Shown here: positions 12,420-23,942 of the stretch, piece by piece
How the letters are laid out: every line of letters starts with the position of its first letter
Position numbering within the stretch: the first letter of the stretch is position 1
NCBI RefSeq assembly: GCF_036588685.1
Contig: NC_086374.1
Coordinates: forward strand, 69,004,457 to 69,068,456
DNA length: 64,000 nt
Direction: 5' to 3'
Source: Mytilus trossulus
Lineage: Eukaryota; Mollusca; Bivalvia; Mytilida; Mytilidae
Notes under the pieces: model-generated
The model's input: the letters and a program-made list of their open reading frames with translations, nothing else
Databases searched by the model: none
What the model was told of the DNA's origin: nothing
Position numbers and translations under genes: made by a program

Positions 12420-13970
12420 ATTTAAACATTTGAAATCATAATTTGCTCTATATGTGCAGTAAGTAAATTTTAAACCTAAAAAAGTACAAATAAAAATACT
12501 GATCGCAAACAGTAAAACTTCATGGCGGTAATCATGTTGCGTGGGAATTTACACATAATTAACGATGACATCGTCAATATATACCCATAGTTTTATCTAA
12601 TCAACAAGAAGTAACATGAGGTATCAATACAAAAAAACCCCAGATGCAACAAAAAGGACTTACATTTGATTGTGTCATATACAATATAGACAATACAAAC
12701 TTCAAATCCTGTGATAATCCATATCTCATACTTTCTATATATATGATAATCTTTTTAAATGTGTGAAAAAAATCGTGTTTTAGGAAAAGGGATTATACCA
12801 TACAATATGTCGCATTTTGCATATGTAACATCTACATGTAAAGGGCGATGATATTGTTGTGTTTAATTATTTTGTTGAAATACGACTATGATTGACAAAG
12901 ATATAACAACCATAATACACAAAAAACAAATGCAGGTCGCAGTATAAAACTGTAATAAAAGGCATTGCCCTTATCGTATAGTAAAAGGTATAAAAAGCTA
13001 CAAGATGACAAAATTTGAAATATTTATATAAAAAAAAGTCAACGAACGGCGTATAATAAACAGTCTTAAAGTGTCAAACAATAACACCCGCATGTCTGTA
13101 GACGCCCAACCTACCATCGACAATGATTTTACAAAACACAAAAAGATCAAATACTAGAACCTGTTAAAAGGGCTTGAATGATCTGATTAGTATTAATAAC
13201 AAACAAAAAAACAACATACAAAAAACAAAAAAAAACACGGAAATCAAAAAGTACCGAAATTCAGTTATAATATGGATAACCTTAAATTTAAAGTAAAATC
13301 AATGTTGAAAATACTAATTTACAAGACGATATTTTATAGATCTTATCACATAGATATTTCATAATCTTTTATACATAAGCTTTTGCAACATTTACATGAG
13401 CATATCAAATATGAGATACGATCATCAATTGTATGGTATAATTCTTTTTTTTACAAAAAAAATCACGATATTTTGTTTACATATTCAGATTAGTTCGTAA
13501 ATACGTCACCTTAAGATTAAGGTGTTACATGAAGTTCAGTAGTTTACATACACGCTATTTTATAAGTTGGATTCTTCATAAATTATCCACTAAAAACATA
13601 GTTTCAGAATGAAAAACTGGTGTTTCCAAGAAGACAAAATGCCACTATGGGCTATTGTATTTTTTGTGTGTTTGAACAATAAAAACTTAAGAGAAATAGT
13701 CGCAAATAATACTGCAAAAATATACCTAGACCAATGTATGTTTCATTTTTTTTAGCGCGATAACTTTAATTTTGTTTAACCTGATATCAAATGTTCAAAT
13801 TAATGATTTGACAGTTATTTCTAACTTCTGGTGCTATGCATCTTCAGTGGAACTTAAAGCCACAACAGATTTTCTTTACTTCTCTCTGTCCTTATTAAAC
13901 AATCTGCTTTTTTTTTAAATTTCACATACTTTACTAGTTTGAAACCGATCATTCATGTCAAAATCCTGAA
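12420..13970. other. Non-coding stretch
   Basis: AT-rich sequence with A/T homopolymers and no ORF, promoter or repeat that I can support. Confidence 0.4.
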
Positions 13971-13973
13971 AAA

Positions 13974-14264
13974 TTATAAGATCAGGATCTCGTCAATATT
14001 CATTAATTTATACGAAATGGAAATTAAAGAATTTTGACATTTAACTTTCATTTTGTGTGTTTTTAAGGGTTTGTATGAAATTATTTGAGTACAAAAGCAA
14101 GGGAACGGTAGGGGCACATAATTGGAACCCATTGAAATAACCAGTGTCTCTTGAAATGCCAATCCACCAAAAGAGACTGGCATATTAATTAAATAATCCT
14201 CGCGAACGTCGCTTTTGTTTTTGGAATTTATGCAGTTCTTAAAAATAGGTATTTTAATTTCCAC
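13974..14264 (-). pseudogene. Decayed RT-element fragment around the 'xPMGTNCAP' motif
   Basis: The minus-strand 96-residue frame contains INMPVSFGGLAFQETLVISM followed by GSNYVPLPF. This aligns by eye with LIDHIFITFEGRLFQQCIWI followed by PMGTNCAP in the relic at 57.6-58.4 kb. The RT core motif is corrupted (MGTNCAP has become MGSNYVP), and the sequence after it no longer fits the family. It is an old, dead copy. Confidence 0.6.
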
Positions 14265-14269
14265 AACAA

Positions 14270-15220
14270 GTAATATGTATCAATATTAAAAGTCAGGAGA
14301 CTAGCATTGGATAATGTCTGGCTTAAAACAAACGCGTTTTACCTTTTTTTAAGTTGATGCATCGCATTCGGGTTATGTTTGTTTACTTGCAATTACAATC
14401 GGACTACATCTCCTTAAACATATTTTATTTTTCTTCAAAATATGATTTTATTTTTCGTGCTACACTCGAGGTATTAAAGAGTATTTGTTTTTTTTTTTCA
14501 ATTTCGGACCATTAGTCGCTCGGACATAAAAGAGGGAGATAATTGAGGACCCGACGTTTCGAAAAAAAAAAATTGCCAGATACAATTAAGATAATATTTT
14601 TCTTGGGCAAGATATTGAAGTACTTAAATTTCGAAATATTTAGCGTTTTTTAAACAGTTTTCAAAGTGATGACCATATAAATGATTATGAAAGTGTTTTT
14701 TTTTTGTTTTTTTATTTAAATTTATTTTTATAGAATACAATTGAAAAAAATCTAAGTTACTTTAGGTTACGAAAACAAACATTCAATTTCGAAATATCTC
14801 AACGAATATATTTAATAAATATGAATACTAAAACCATGTCACGTTTTAAATCAAGGCACTAAAACGTGTAGTTTTCAAATGAGACAGATCTTTTAAGAAC
14901 TTGATCAATGAATTGATTGACTGTAAGCCAAAAAAACGTTTATTGAAACCGTCTATACGAGCAGTGGTAGTTTATAAAGTAGATCAGACAATCCAGATGT
15001 ATATTCGGAATGTGTAAAAGAATTTAACTGAGTATATAATCGTGCATATTTCAAATGACAGTTATCTACCCTCACAGTGTTTAACAACACTTCAAACTAT
15101 GATCAATTACGAATTTGGAAGGTTCATACATATGTTGGTTAACATTTTATAATTAGGTCAATTGACAGTTAAAAAAAGTGTCAATGAACATTGTGTAGCA
15201 GTGGGTCTATGTAGAAAAAC
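14270..15220. other. Non-coding stretch
   Basis: AT-rich; homopolymer T runs at about 14489 and 14699. No gene or clear repeat seen. Confidence 0.35.
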
Positions 15221-15224
15221 TTCA

Positions 15225-15310
15225 AATCATAACAATTCAAAACGGAAAGTCCCTTATCAAATGGCAAAATAAAAGCTCAAACACATCAAACGAATGGATA
15301 ACAACTGGTA
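15225..15310 (-). repeat. Dispersed repeat family D fragment, reverse
   Basis: 'aattcaaaacggaaagtccc', 'aaaagctcaaacacatcaaa' and 'cgaatggataacaactg' match 23725-23810 and 59465-59555. Confidence 0.65.
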
Positions 15311-15959
15311 TTGAAAAGTGTTGAAGAATTTATGTCAATAAGACCCACAGTTAACGCTTGGTTGCATTTAATTAAGTTTTGCTTTGAGGTTCATGCTTCA
15401 TTAAATCGAGATGATACCTCAAATTAAGCATAGTATACTGATAGGTTGTAAATATAAATAAAGGCTCTAAGAAGAATTGTTTTTACACTGTTCAATATAA
15501 GCTAGTGTTCGATACTGAATAAATCTCGTCAGGACTGGTTAATGAAAGGGTATAGTCCAAAGTTCCTGGTCATGTATTTTCGCCAACCGATGTTAAAATC
15601 TCACAAATCGTTTAAGAACTTATAAATCAAGGGAGCGAACATAAAAAATGTCCGAGACCGTGACGAACCGTCCTAGTCCCCTCAACAGTTTGCGTAAATA
15701 ACAGTGACATTAGTTCACCGATGATCACGTCTCCTTAATTGAATTAGAAGATACAAATCAAGGCAACACAACACTAAGGAATCGCTTGATCTCGACAGTG
15801 AAAATATATAATCGGCTCCTTCTAACAACTCCGGACATATAAATTAACACCAAGTCAAAATGTTAAAATCAGGAAAAGGAAAAACTCGGTAAAATTTCAG
15901 ATCAGACTACTGGTGTCTAAAGATATAAGAACGCAAAAACAAACCTCAGGAATTGATTA

Positions 15960-16260
15960 CCTTAGCTGTTTTTTTGTAATACTTTGAGGAATTTTGGTTC
16001 TCAATGCTCTTCACCTTCGTACTATATTTGACCTCCTCAACTTTTTTTAATCGAGCGTCACCGTTCAGTCTTTTGTAGACGAAACGTACGTCTAGCTTAA
16101 ATACAAAATGTCAATCCTGGTTTCTATGGAGAGTTTATCTACAAACACTGTGTCGATAGCACTGCTGGTGGAGTTTTTATTCCCCGAGGGTATTAACAGC
16201 CCAGTAGTCAGCACTGCTGTGTTGACATTATTTATCATTGATATGCTCATCTATAATTCT
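15960..16260 (-). repeat. Family E composite repeat, reverse
   Basis: 'gcgtcaccgttcagtctttt' + 'gtagacgaaacgtacgtcta' is the reverse of the E core. The following 'tagcactgctggtggagttt', 'ccgagggtattaacagccca' and 'gtagtcagcactgctgtgtt' is a typical extension that also appears, inverted, near 62940-62990. A second decayed copy occurs at about 16720-16790 ('ttttgtagacaaaatacttg'). Confidence 0.65.
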
Positions 16261-16994
16261 AAAATAACGAGGTCCAATTTGTAACAATGTAACCGTCATG
16301 GGGTAAAAACGACAAATCAAAGAATTCAACTTTATATTTCCAGTCGACGGAATAAAACAGAAAGATTTTGAAAGCAGAGAAAACTGTGCATCTAATAATC
16401 AGCATGACTGTCACATACTAAAAATGGTGGCGAAAATAAGGCATACACATAGTTATATTCTTTAATTCAATCACGTACCCGCGATATTACGGGTGTGTTA
16501 TAGTAAAAACTGAATGAACTATTTACAAATTAAAATTTTTGAAAAACTAAGACGTTTGTGTCTCAGGAATATATTTCCTTAGCTGTATTTGACAAAACAT
16601 TAATTTCGAATCTCTTCTAGACCGTTTTAAATTCTAAGGATTTTCAATCAACGAAAAAGATAACCTTAGCTGTATTAAGCAAAACCTTTCGGAATATTGG
16701 GTGATTAACCTCAACAAAAACCTTTTTTGGTTCGAACGTCTCTGGTTGGCCTTTTGTAGACAAAATACTTGTCGTCTGGTGTACACAATTTCAAGCCAGA
16801 TAAATATGATTAGTTTAATCAAACAATTATAGTAAACACTTTACGAACACTTAGTTTAAGTTGTCTTGCAATCAACACAATGAAATACTCATGATACTAT
16901 GTTAATTTATGATTTGAAATTACGTTTACTAATTATTTAATAATATGTAGCTTAATAATCAAACTTCTTTCAAGTGAGTCCGCTGAAAGTTGAA

Positions 16995-17245
16995 TAAAAT
17001 TGAGAATGGAAATGGGGAATGTGTCAAAGAGACAACAACCCGACCAAATAAAAAAACAACAGCAGAAGGTCACCAACAGGTCTTCAATGTAGCGAGAAAT
17101 TCCCGCACCCGGAGGCGTCCTTCAGCTGGCCCCTAAACAAATATATACTAGTTCAGTGATAATGAACGCCATACTAATTTCCAAATTGTACACAAGAAAC
17201 TAAAATTTGAATAATACAAGACTAACAAAGGCCAGAGGCTCCTGA
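16995..17245 (+). repeat. Dispersed repeat family B, full copy
   Basis: Starts 'ttgagaatggaaatggggaa', continues 'gtgtcaaagagacaacaacc', 'cgaccaaataaaaaaacaac', 'gtagcgagaaattcccgcac', 'ggcccctaaacaaatatata' and ends 'ataatgaacgccatactaat'. Best intact copy in the window. Confidence 0.8.
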
Positions 17246-17299
17246 CTTGGGACAGTAGCACGTTTGTATGCAAACAAACTAAAGAAGAGCAAATGATAC

Positions 17300-17936
17300 T
17301 CATAAACTCATAAATCGAAAATAAACTGACAACGCCGTGGCTAAAAAGGAAAAAAAGACAAACAGAAAAATAATATTACACAAGAAACAACATAGAAAAC
17401 TAAAGACTAAATGAACACCACTAAAAACTAAGAGTGCTCTCATGCGCTTCAGAGGTGTTAGCAGATCCTGCTCCAAATGTTGCACCCATCGTGTTGCTTA
17501 TGTTTTTACAAACCCGGTAAATAGTCTAATTCGGTAGGTTACATTTATTTAAAGGGAAGGGAAATGTATTTACGACGTAAGGAGCATATCAGATATCATC
17601 TGTGAAACGGTATTCCATAACGGACAACCAACTCGTGATGGCGTCCGTTTAATTGACAAAAGGGATGATTTGGACTTCACCATTTGGATTTCTTGGTTTA
17701 ATAGCTTCCTTGTGAGCAGCAACCCTCTATCAGGGAAGTCATGATATGAAAAACAATCTCAGGAATATCGGATCAATTGGGAGATATACTTCGTATGCAG
17801 GCGCTGCTGGAATGCTGCTACTCAGAAATGAAAAGTTCACAATTGGGAAGCTGAAATCATCTCTTTTGTCGTTAAGTTTTGTTTTCAACCGACCCTCATT
17901 GTCAATTTCTAGATGTAAATCAAGATATGAGGCCGG
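17300..17936 (-). pseudogene. RT-element relic, left arm of a head-to-head pair
   Basis: The minus strand reads ASYLDLHLEIDNEGRLKTKL then NDKRDDFSFPIVNFSFLSSS and IPAAPAYEVYLPIDPIFLRL, diverging after a small frame disruption. This is the region after the RT palm that in the right arm reads GVYISQLIRYSRACISYHDF. Downstream on the minus strand (lower coordinates) comes the C tail ('caactcgtgatggcgtccgt' near 17630, 'ggagcatatcagatatcatc', and 'aactgacaacgccgtggcta' at 17324). No intact RT catalytic domain is present. The arm is a near mirror of 18038-18715. Confidence 0.85.
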
Positions 17937-18037
17937 GAACCGAGTTAAATTATTACAGCGAATCAATGTCATATTGTTAGGAAAAACTTGTGTATTGTCA
18001 ATTCGAGGAAGCCTTATTCTACAGATACAGTTAAGTC

Positions 18038-18715
18038 GGCTTCATATCTTGACTTACAACTAGAAATTGACAATGAGGGTCGGTTGAAAACAAAACTTTA
18101 CGACAAAAGAGATGATTTCAGCTTTCCAATTTTGAACTTTCCATTTCTAAGTAGCAACATTCTAGCAGCACCTGCATACGGGGTATATATCTCCCAATTG
18201 ATACGATATTCCCGTGCTTGCATTTCCTATCATGATTTTCTGGATAGAGGGTTGCTGCTTACAAGGAAGCTATTAAACCAAGAGTTCCAAATGGTGCAGT
18301 TGAAATCATCCCTTCGTAAATTTTACGGACGCCATTACGAGTTGGTTGACCGTTATGGAATAACCTTTTCACAAATGATATCGGATATGTGCCTCACGTC
18401 GTAACTACAATCCCATTCCCTTTCATGAATGTGACCTACCGAATTAGACTATTTACCGGATTTGTAATCACATAAGCAACGCGCCGGGTGCCACATGTGG
18501 AGCAGGATCTGCTTACCCTTCCGGAGCACCTGAGATCACCCCTAGTTTTTGGTGGGGTTCGTGTTGTTTATTCTATAGTTTTCTATGTTGTGTCATGTGT
18601 ACTATTGTTTTTCTGTTGTCTTTTTCATTTTTAGCCATGGCGTTGTCAGTTTGTTTTAGATTTATGAGTTTGACTGTCCCTTTGGTATCTTTCGTCCCTC
18701 TTTTATGAAAATTAT
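18038..18715 (+). pseudogene. RT-element relic, right arm of a head-to-head pair
   Basis: The open frame 17988-18404 gives KSASYLDLQLEIDNEGRLKT, KLYDKRDDFSFPILNFPFLS, YGVYISQLIRYSRACISYHD, LLTRKLLNQEFQMVQLKSSL and FYGRHYELVDRYGITFSQMI. This is the best-preserved version of this C-terminal domain here, ending at a TAA at 18404. It is followed by the C tail ending 'ggtatctttcgtccctcttt'. The protein is the C-terminal part of a reverse-transcriptase ORF that is very common in bivalves. The N-terminal palm is absent, so the element is not autonomous. Penelope-like affiliation is plausible but unproven. Confidence 0.85.
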
Positions 18716-18719
18716 GAAA

Positions 18720-20695
18720 ACAGCTATTCCCCTGATGAGTGGACGACCGCAAAGTATTCAGCATTTCAAAATCCTGGTTAATAAATTATAAATGAAAATA
18801 AAGACAAAGTTTGGCAATAAAACTCATAAATGACGCGCATTATAAGCATTTAATAGCTAATTATCTCATATTTTATATCCAATACGCTATTCCAGATTAA
18901 CACAAACAGTTCTGAAGTTTCTGTAAATCCAAAGATCCGATATCATTTGGGATTAATGAATCCTGCTGATATACTAGAAGACTGATTAAGTATCATAAAA
19001 GGTGTGATTTATAATAAACACATTGTAGGCGAAAACATGACCGTTATAAATACAAATGCTAAATGTTTTGATTGCAACAGTATCTAGTGAGACAGGAAGA
19101 AGATCAACAGGTAAAGTGTTTAACGTAAAAGTATAGAATTATAATCTTAATAATAGAAAGAAATAATGATAAAAGTATAAAAATTATAATATTCATACAA
19201 AGGATTTTAATAAAATGTATATAATGTGCGTTTGTATTGTGTGCTTCGAGTATGATTAACAATTGATAGTATTTTACATTGTATGCTATATTTACAATAG
19301 AAATTTAATATTTGCTAATATTGTTTTGATATTTAAAGGACATAAACAATATGAAGTTCTATCATAAAGTAACCCAACTTAAGATTGCAAGGTTTCAATG
19401 TTTTATAAATAGTCTTATTATTTTATCTTTAGTGACTAACGAAATGATAACAATAAGTTATGTTTTATCATGCATGTTCACGATTCTAATAACCTTAGAC
19501 AAGGAAATGTGTTTTAAATCTCAAAAATAGTCTAACGTTTATTTATTTCTATCGAATATAATATACAGACGTTCTTATTAATAAGATTCATTTCTAAATA
19601 ATTCATTGACGACTTTTGTCAAACCATAAGAAGACAAGTTTTTATTATGCTGTGTAATTTATTTTAATAAAATAAGCAAATTGAAATGTCCCTGATACTT
19701 TGTGTTAAATAGAAAAAAATAGTATATATATTAATATATAATAGTCAACATCATTCTAATTTTATAATTACTTATATTCTATAATCGTACGATAAGCTAT
19801 AAAACGTCCGTGATAGCAAAACTAAAATCATTCAAAAGGGACAAATAATAACCTGATTTTAGAAAATAAAAGCAACAACGGGTGGGGGAATCAATTAGGA
19901 TAGAGGACAAAAACGGAAAAACATCAATCTTCAGATTCCTTGTTAGGTGGCAAAACAGGTTAATATGAGTAAAATGGCTTATTAGCGTTACCTTCAAATA
20001 AGAGAATGGTTTGACAGATAACATTTAAACGATTTTTGTATTTTCTTAGACTTGTGAGTTTTTTTAAAACTTGGTTCATTTCGGATTGGGTTTTTTGTTT
20101 TGGCTTAGTGCTGCGTCCACTTCGCTGAACTAGTATACACTATTGTTCAGAGACCAGCATGAATCCTTTCTCCATGTGTAGAATTTTCTTATTGCGTGGA
20201 AGACATTTTTCCCGCGATTTGTTGTCTGTTTCACACTCTCCCCGTTTCCATTCTATTTTAGAATCGTTATCGTGTTCTGTACTGGGTACCATTGTAATAT
20301 ACGATACGCTCTTTGATTGTTTTCCGGTATTTGTTTACATAAAACATATTGTAATCAACACATGTACTTGATGTATATATTAATATGAATACGATATGAC
20401 TTTTTCATTACCACATACCATACTCATTGATAATCCTAACACTGCTATTATACTTATATAATAGTAGAGATCTTGTGATCAAGTTGGTTTGCTACGGATG
20501 TAATATTAAATAAATAAATATATATATATATATGACATTTATATGTATATCACACCATTGTTTATGTTCACAATGGAACATCTTTTAACCGACAAACTCA
20601 GCTAGTGTACTGTGTACTAATGTCATTATTATGAAAAAAATATGATATAATTATATAACCCATAAAGTTATATAAAAAAAAACTTTTATCATTTA
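18720..20695. other. Non-coding stretch
   Basis: Very AT-rich. A (TA)n microsatellite-like run lies just outside at about 20515-20533. No gene, SINE or strong repeat recognised. Confidence 0.35.
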
Positions 20696-20699
20696 CAAA

Positions 20700-20925
20700 A
20701 CTTGAATTCTATTTTATACAACTGCCATAAAAGTGAGAGGATTAACTAGCAATAAAACAGGTTTAATCCACCATTTTCTTAAGTAAAAGCCAGTACAAAA
20801 TCGGGAATATGACAGTTGTTATGTATTTGATTGATGTTACTGAGCCTTTGATTTTTCCATTTAATTAAAGACTTTCCGTTCTGAATTTTCCTCGGAGTTT
20901 TTTATGTTGTTGTTATTTTACTTTT
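20700..20925 (+). repeat. Dispersed repeat family D, long copy
   Basis: 'caactgccataaaagtgaga', 'aggtttaatccaccattttc', 'aatcgggaatatgacagttg', then 'gactttccgttctgaatttt' and 'cctcggagttttttatgttg'. It is the inverse orientation of the copies at 23700, 59450 and 63455. A shorter forward copy lies at about 25070-25230. Confidence 0.7.
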
Positions 20926-21021
20926 TAACCGGCAATTCAACTGTTATATCTGTTGTGTACCAAATAAATGTAAAGTAATCTCTGAGTACTGCAATCTAGT
21001 AAATATTTATTTTTCTAATTT

Positions 21022-21160
21022 CTTAACTGAGAGCGAAAACGGGAAATGTATCAAAAGAAACAACAGTCCGACCAAAGAGCAACACCCGCACAAGGCTGCC
21101 AATGAATCGTCAACTTAGCGAAAATATCCCTCACACGGAGGTGGGCTTCATCCTACCCAA
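21022..21160 (+). repeat. Dispersed repeat family B, diverged
   Basis: 'gggaaatgtatcaaaagaaa', 'caacagtccgaccaaagagc' and 'ccctcacacggaggtgggct' follow family B order with many substitutions. Confidence 0.55.
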
Positions 21161-22059
21161 TAATATTGTTTTTATTCTGGTTTATGTAAGAAGGAATGTT
21201 AAAATTAAACAGTTACATATTGTCATAGTCCCAGTGTGAGTGTCATGTCGTCTTCAATTCTTTGATGACGCATTTGTTATAAATCACAATACAGTTCTTG
21301 TATACAAAAACTATGTATTGACAAAACTTTAAATACCAATACTATATTTGAATTAAACCCGTTTCATAAACTCTGTGGAATAGCAAGCCATTGCCATGTG
21401 TAAAGACAAACTGGGAAGCATATGTATATTTGTTAATTATCGTTTTCGTGCAATTGTACTAATTATGATACCTTTAATGACTCAATTGATGCGGGTTCAT
21501 CAATAAGGTCCAATTTAAGAATGTTAATATGTAGTACTGGACAAATATCTCACGATACTTCTCATGACAAATCACACCATGCTCGTATTTGATATAATGT
21601 ATTTGCCAACTTTTTTATATCTGCAAAAGACGCAATCCATGCATGTCATGAATGTCGATTGAATTACAACCCATCAATATTGTGAAGTGTAAATATGAAC
21701 AATGAAGAGGATATTTGTCAGCAAAAGTTTACAATTGTAGTTTTGATGTTTTGGTGTATAGTTTGGTCTATTCAATGAACCAGGGATGTAGGTTCTAAAC
21801 ATTAAGGTCACTATAAGTATAACTGTCCCAATTGGTTGAAAGACTTCTGCTTAATATTCCAACTATGAAATAAGCAAAACAAATGCAAGCTATGTGCATA
21901 AAAAATTGATATCATTAATCATGCTACGTCGACTCTATTCTACATTTATCAACCAAATTAGAAATTTACGAAATATTTTTCTGACAGACTGTTGCTGGTG
22001 ATAACATTTGAGTTTACCCATTTTCTAAATGGATCTTGATAAGGCATCCGAAATCCCTT

Positions 22060-22138
22060 TTTTAGCCATTGCATTGTCATTTTGTTTTCTACTTAAGAGT
22101 TAGAATATCCCTTCGGTATCTTTTGTCCCTTTTTATCA
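22060..22138 (+). repeat. C tail fragment
   Basis: 'ttagccattgcattgtcatt' and 'cggtatcttttgtccctttt' match the last 80 bases of the RT-element tail seen at 18630-18705. Confidence 0.5.
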
Positions 22139-22760
22139 GTTTCAGGGGATATTTTTATTATGCATTCACATATGGTCAAATGACCTCATTTCACCCACGT
22201 AGACCCATTACTTATTTGAATAGCGTTTTTTATCGATGGAAATCTTCTTAGTTGATAATAACTACAAAAAATATATCAAATTAGTTGTCAGACAAAATAC
22301 GGATTATAGCTTTATCTGTTTGCAGACAGGCTTCTCGGACAATAATCTTGAACGCAATGAAGTCTGGATGCAATAAGAACAAAAATATTAAATATCACAG
22401 AAACAATTATATTGGAAAGTAGACAAATGATTATATAAAGTCTTTTTTTTTCCTCAATAACTATTACTTGAAAAAGAAACAAAATAATGAATACTTCATT
22501 TACAAGTTTGTTTATAACTGAATTTGAATTACTTTATTTTACAACAACCTTATTACAGAGATAAATGATTATAAAACAAATGTGTTAATATACATGTAGG
22601 AGTAGGAAGTCCTTTGGTTATCCTGGTACTCCTTCACCTTTCCTATGAATATATTTTTTACGCATATTTTTTATGCACCAACACAATAAGAAAACTCATT
22701 TTTTGTTATCACAAATATAACAGCTGCAGACAAGTAGAACATTTTATTATTTTGTTAATT

Positions 22761-22993
22761 TTGGTGTTTTAACGACACTTTTAAGCACCGCATTTAGGCT
22801 ACTTCGTGGCGGACAGGTTTTTTTTTTGCTGAGGAGGCCGAATTGTCCAGAGAAAACCACCGACCCTCGATAGGAAAACTGACAATCCTAGTCAATTAAG
22901 AATTGAGCCGAGTGCACCCGCCGGACGGAGTTCGAACGCACAACCTCAGTGTTGACTAACTAGTGATTACAGTATTACCATCGAGGCCCCGCG
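22761..22993 (-). mobile_element. tRNA-derived SINE, minus strand
   Basis: Read on the minus strand, the head 'ggggcctcgatggtaatact' is followed by 'aatcactagttagtcaacac' and then a B-box-like 'gcgttcgaactcc'. This spacing fits a tRNA-related Pol III promoter with A and B boxes. The body continues to 22761 through 'attgtcagttttcctatcga' and 'gggtcggtggttttctctgg'. A second copy with the same order lies at 58965-59190. It may belong to one of the mollusc SINE superfamilies with a conserved central domain, but I cannot assign it. Confidence 0.75.
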
Positions 22994-23699
22994 AACATTT
23001 GACGCGAAAATTGAACTTCATTTGAAACGTTCAGAATAGTGTTAAGAGTTTAGGATCACTTTTTAAAATATCTTTCCTTAGTTGTAATGTTCCGTGTTAC
23101 GGTGTATGTCACCCTTTGGAGTGTACATCGACATTTTTCGTTTTTTTTCAGGAAATGTTAAGTTTTCAGTGAACGTTATATATTTTCAAAATTAAAAACC
23201 ATACCCACAGAGATACTCCTACATCATACTATTTTTTCTCAATTTTATTTGTATTCCAAACAATTAAATGAAATGTGGCTTTTCACATCCATGTTCGGTA
23301 AGTTTGTTTATAAAGCTTACCAGTTTCTTAATTGTACTTCCGTGTTATTAGCATGTTCCAGATGATTCTTAAATTAGCTTATAAATTATCTAACTAACAC
23401 CATTACCATAAGACACTAACGCCACAAAAAAACTGCAAATCAAACTAAATAAGGAAAAGTGAAACCATATATGTCCCCATTAACATACCGTTCCATACAA
23501 CCCTTTATCATTAGATATCATTTTGGTTGATGTGTCCCATTCAATGTGTATCCAAACTTTTTATATGGCATATAAATAATTGTTAATTTCAACAAGACAC
23601 TAAACCGGACGTCATGTGATATTTCTTTCTTATGACTGACATTTTCATGTCAATTTCTTCCAATTTCAAATTTAAGGGGGGAGGAATATAAACATGAAA

Positions 23700-23920
23700 A
23701 AGTAAAATCACAAAAATACTGAACTCCAAGGAAAATTCAAAACGGAAAGTTCCTAATCACATATCAAAATCAAAAGCTCAAACACATCAAACGAATGAAT
23801 CACTGTCATATTCCTGACTTGGTACAGGCGTTTTCTTATGTAAAAAATGGTGGATTGAACGTGGGTTAGCTTAACCTCACACTTGTTTGACAGTCGCATC
23901 AAATTCCATTATATTGAAAA
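23700..23920 (-). repeat. Dispersed repeat family D, full copy abutting a coding exon
   Basis: From 'aaaatactgaactccaagga' through 'caaaacggaaagttcctaat', 'actgtcatattcctgacttg', 'gtacaggcgttttcttatgt' to 'gacagtcgcatcaaattcca' and 'ttatattgaaaatataag'. The same end is seen at 59640-59665. The copy ends about 20 bases before the splice acceptor of the EF-hand gene. Confidence 0.75.
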
Positions 23921-23942
23921 TATAAGTGCTTTTTATTACAGA

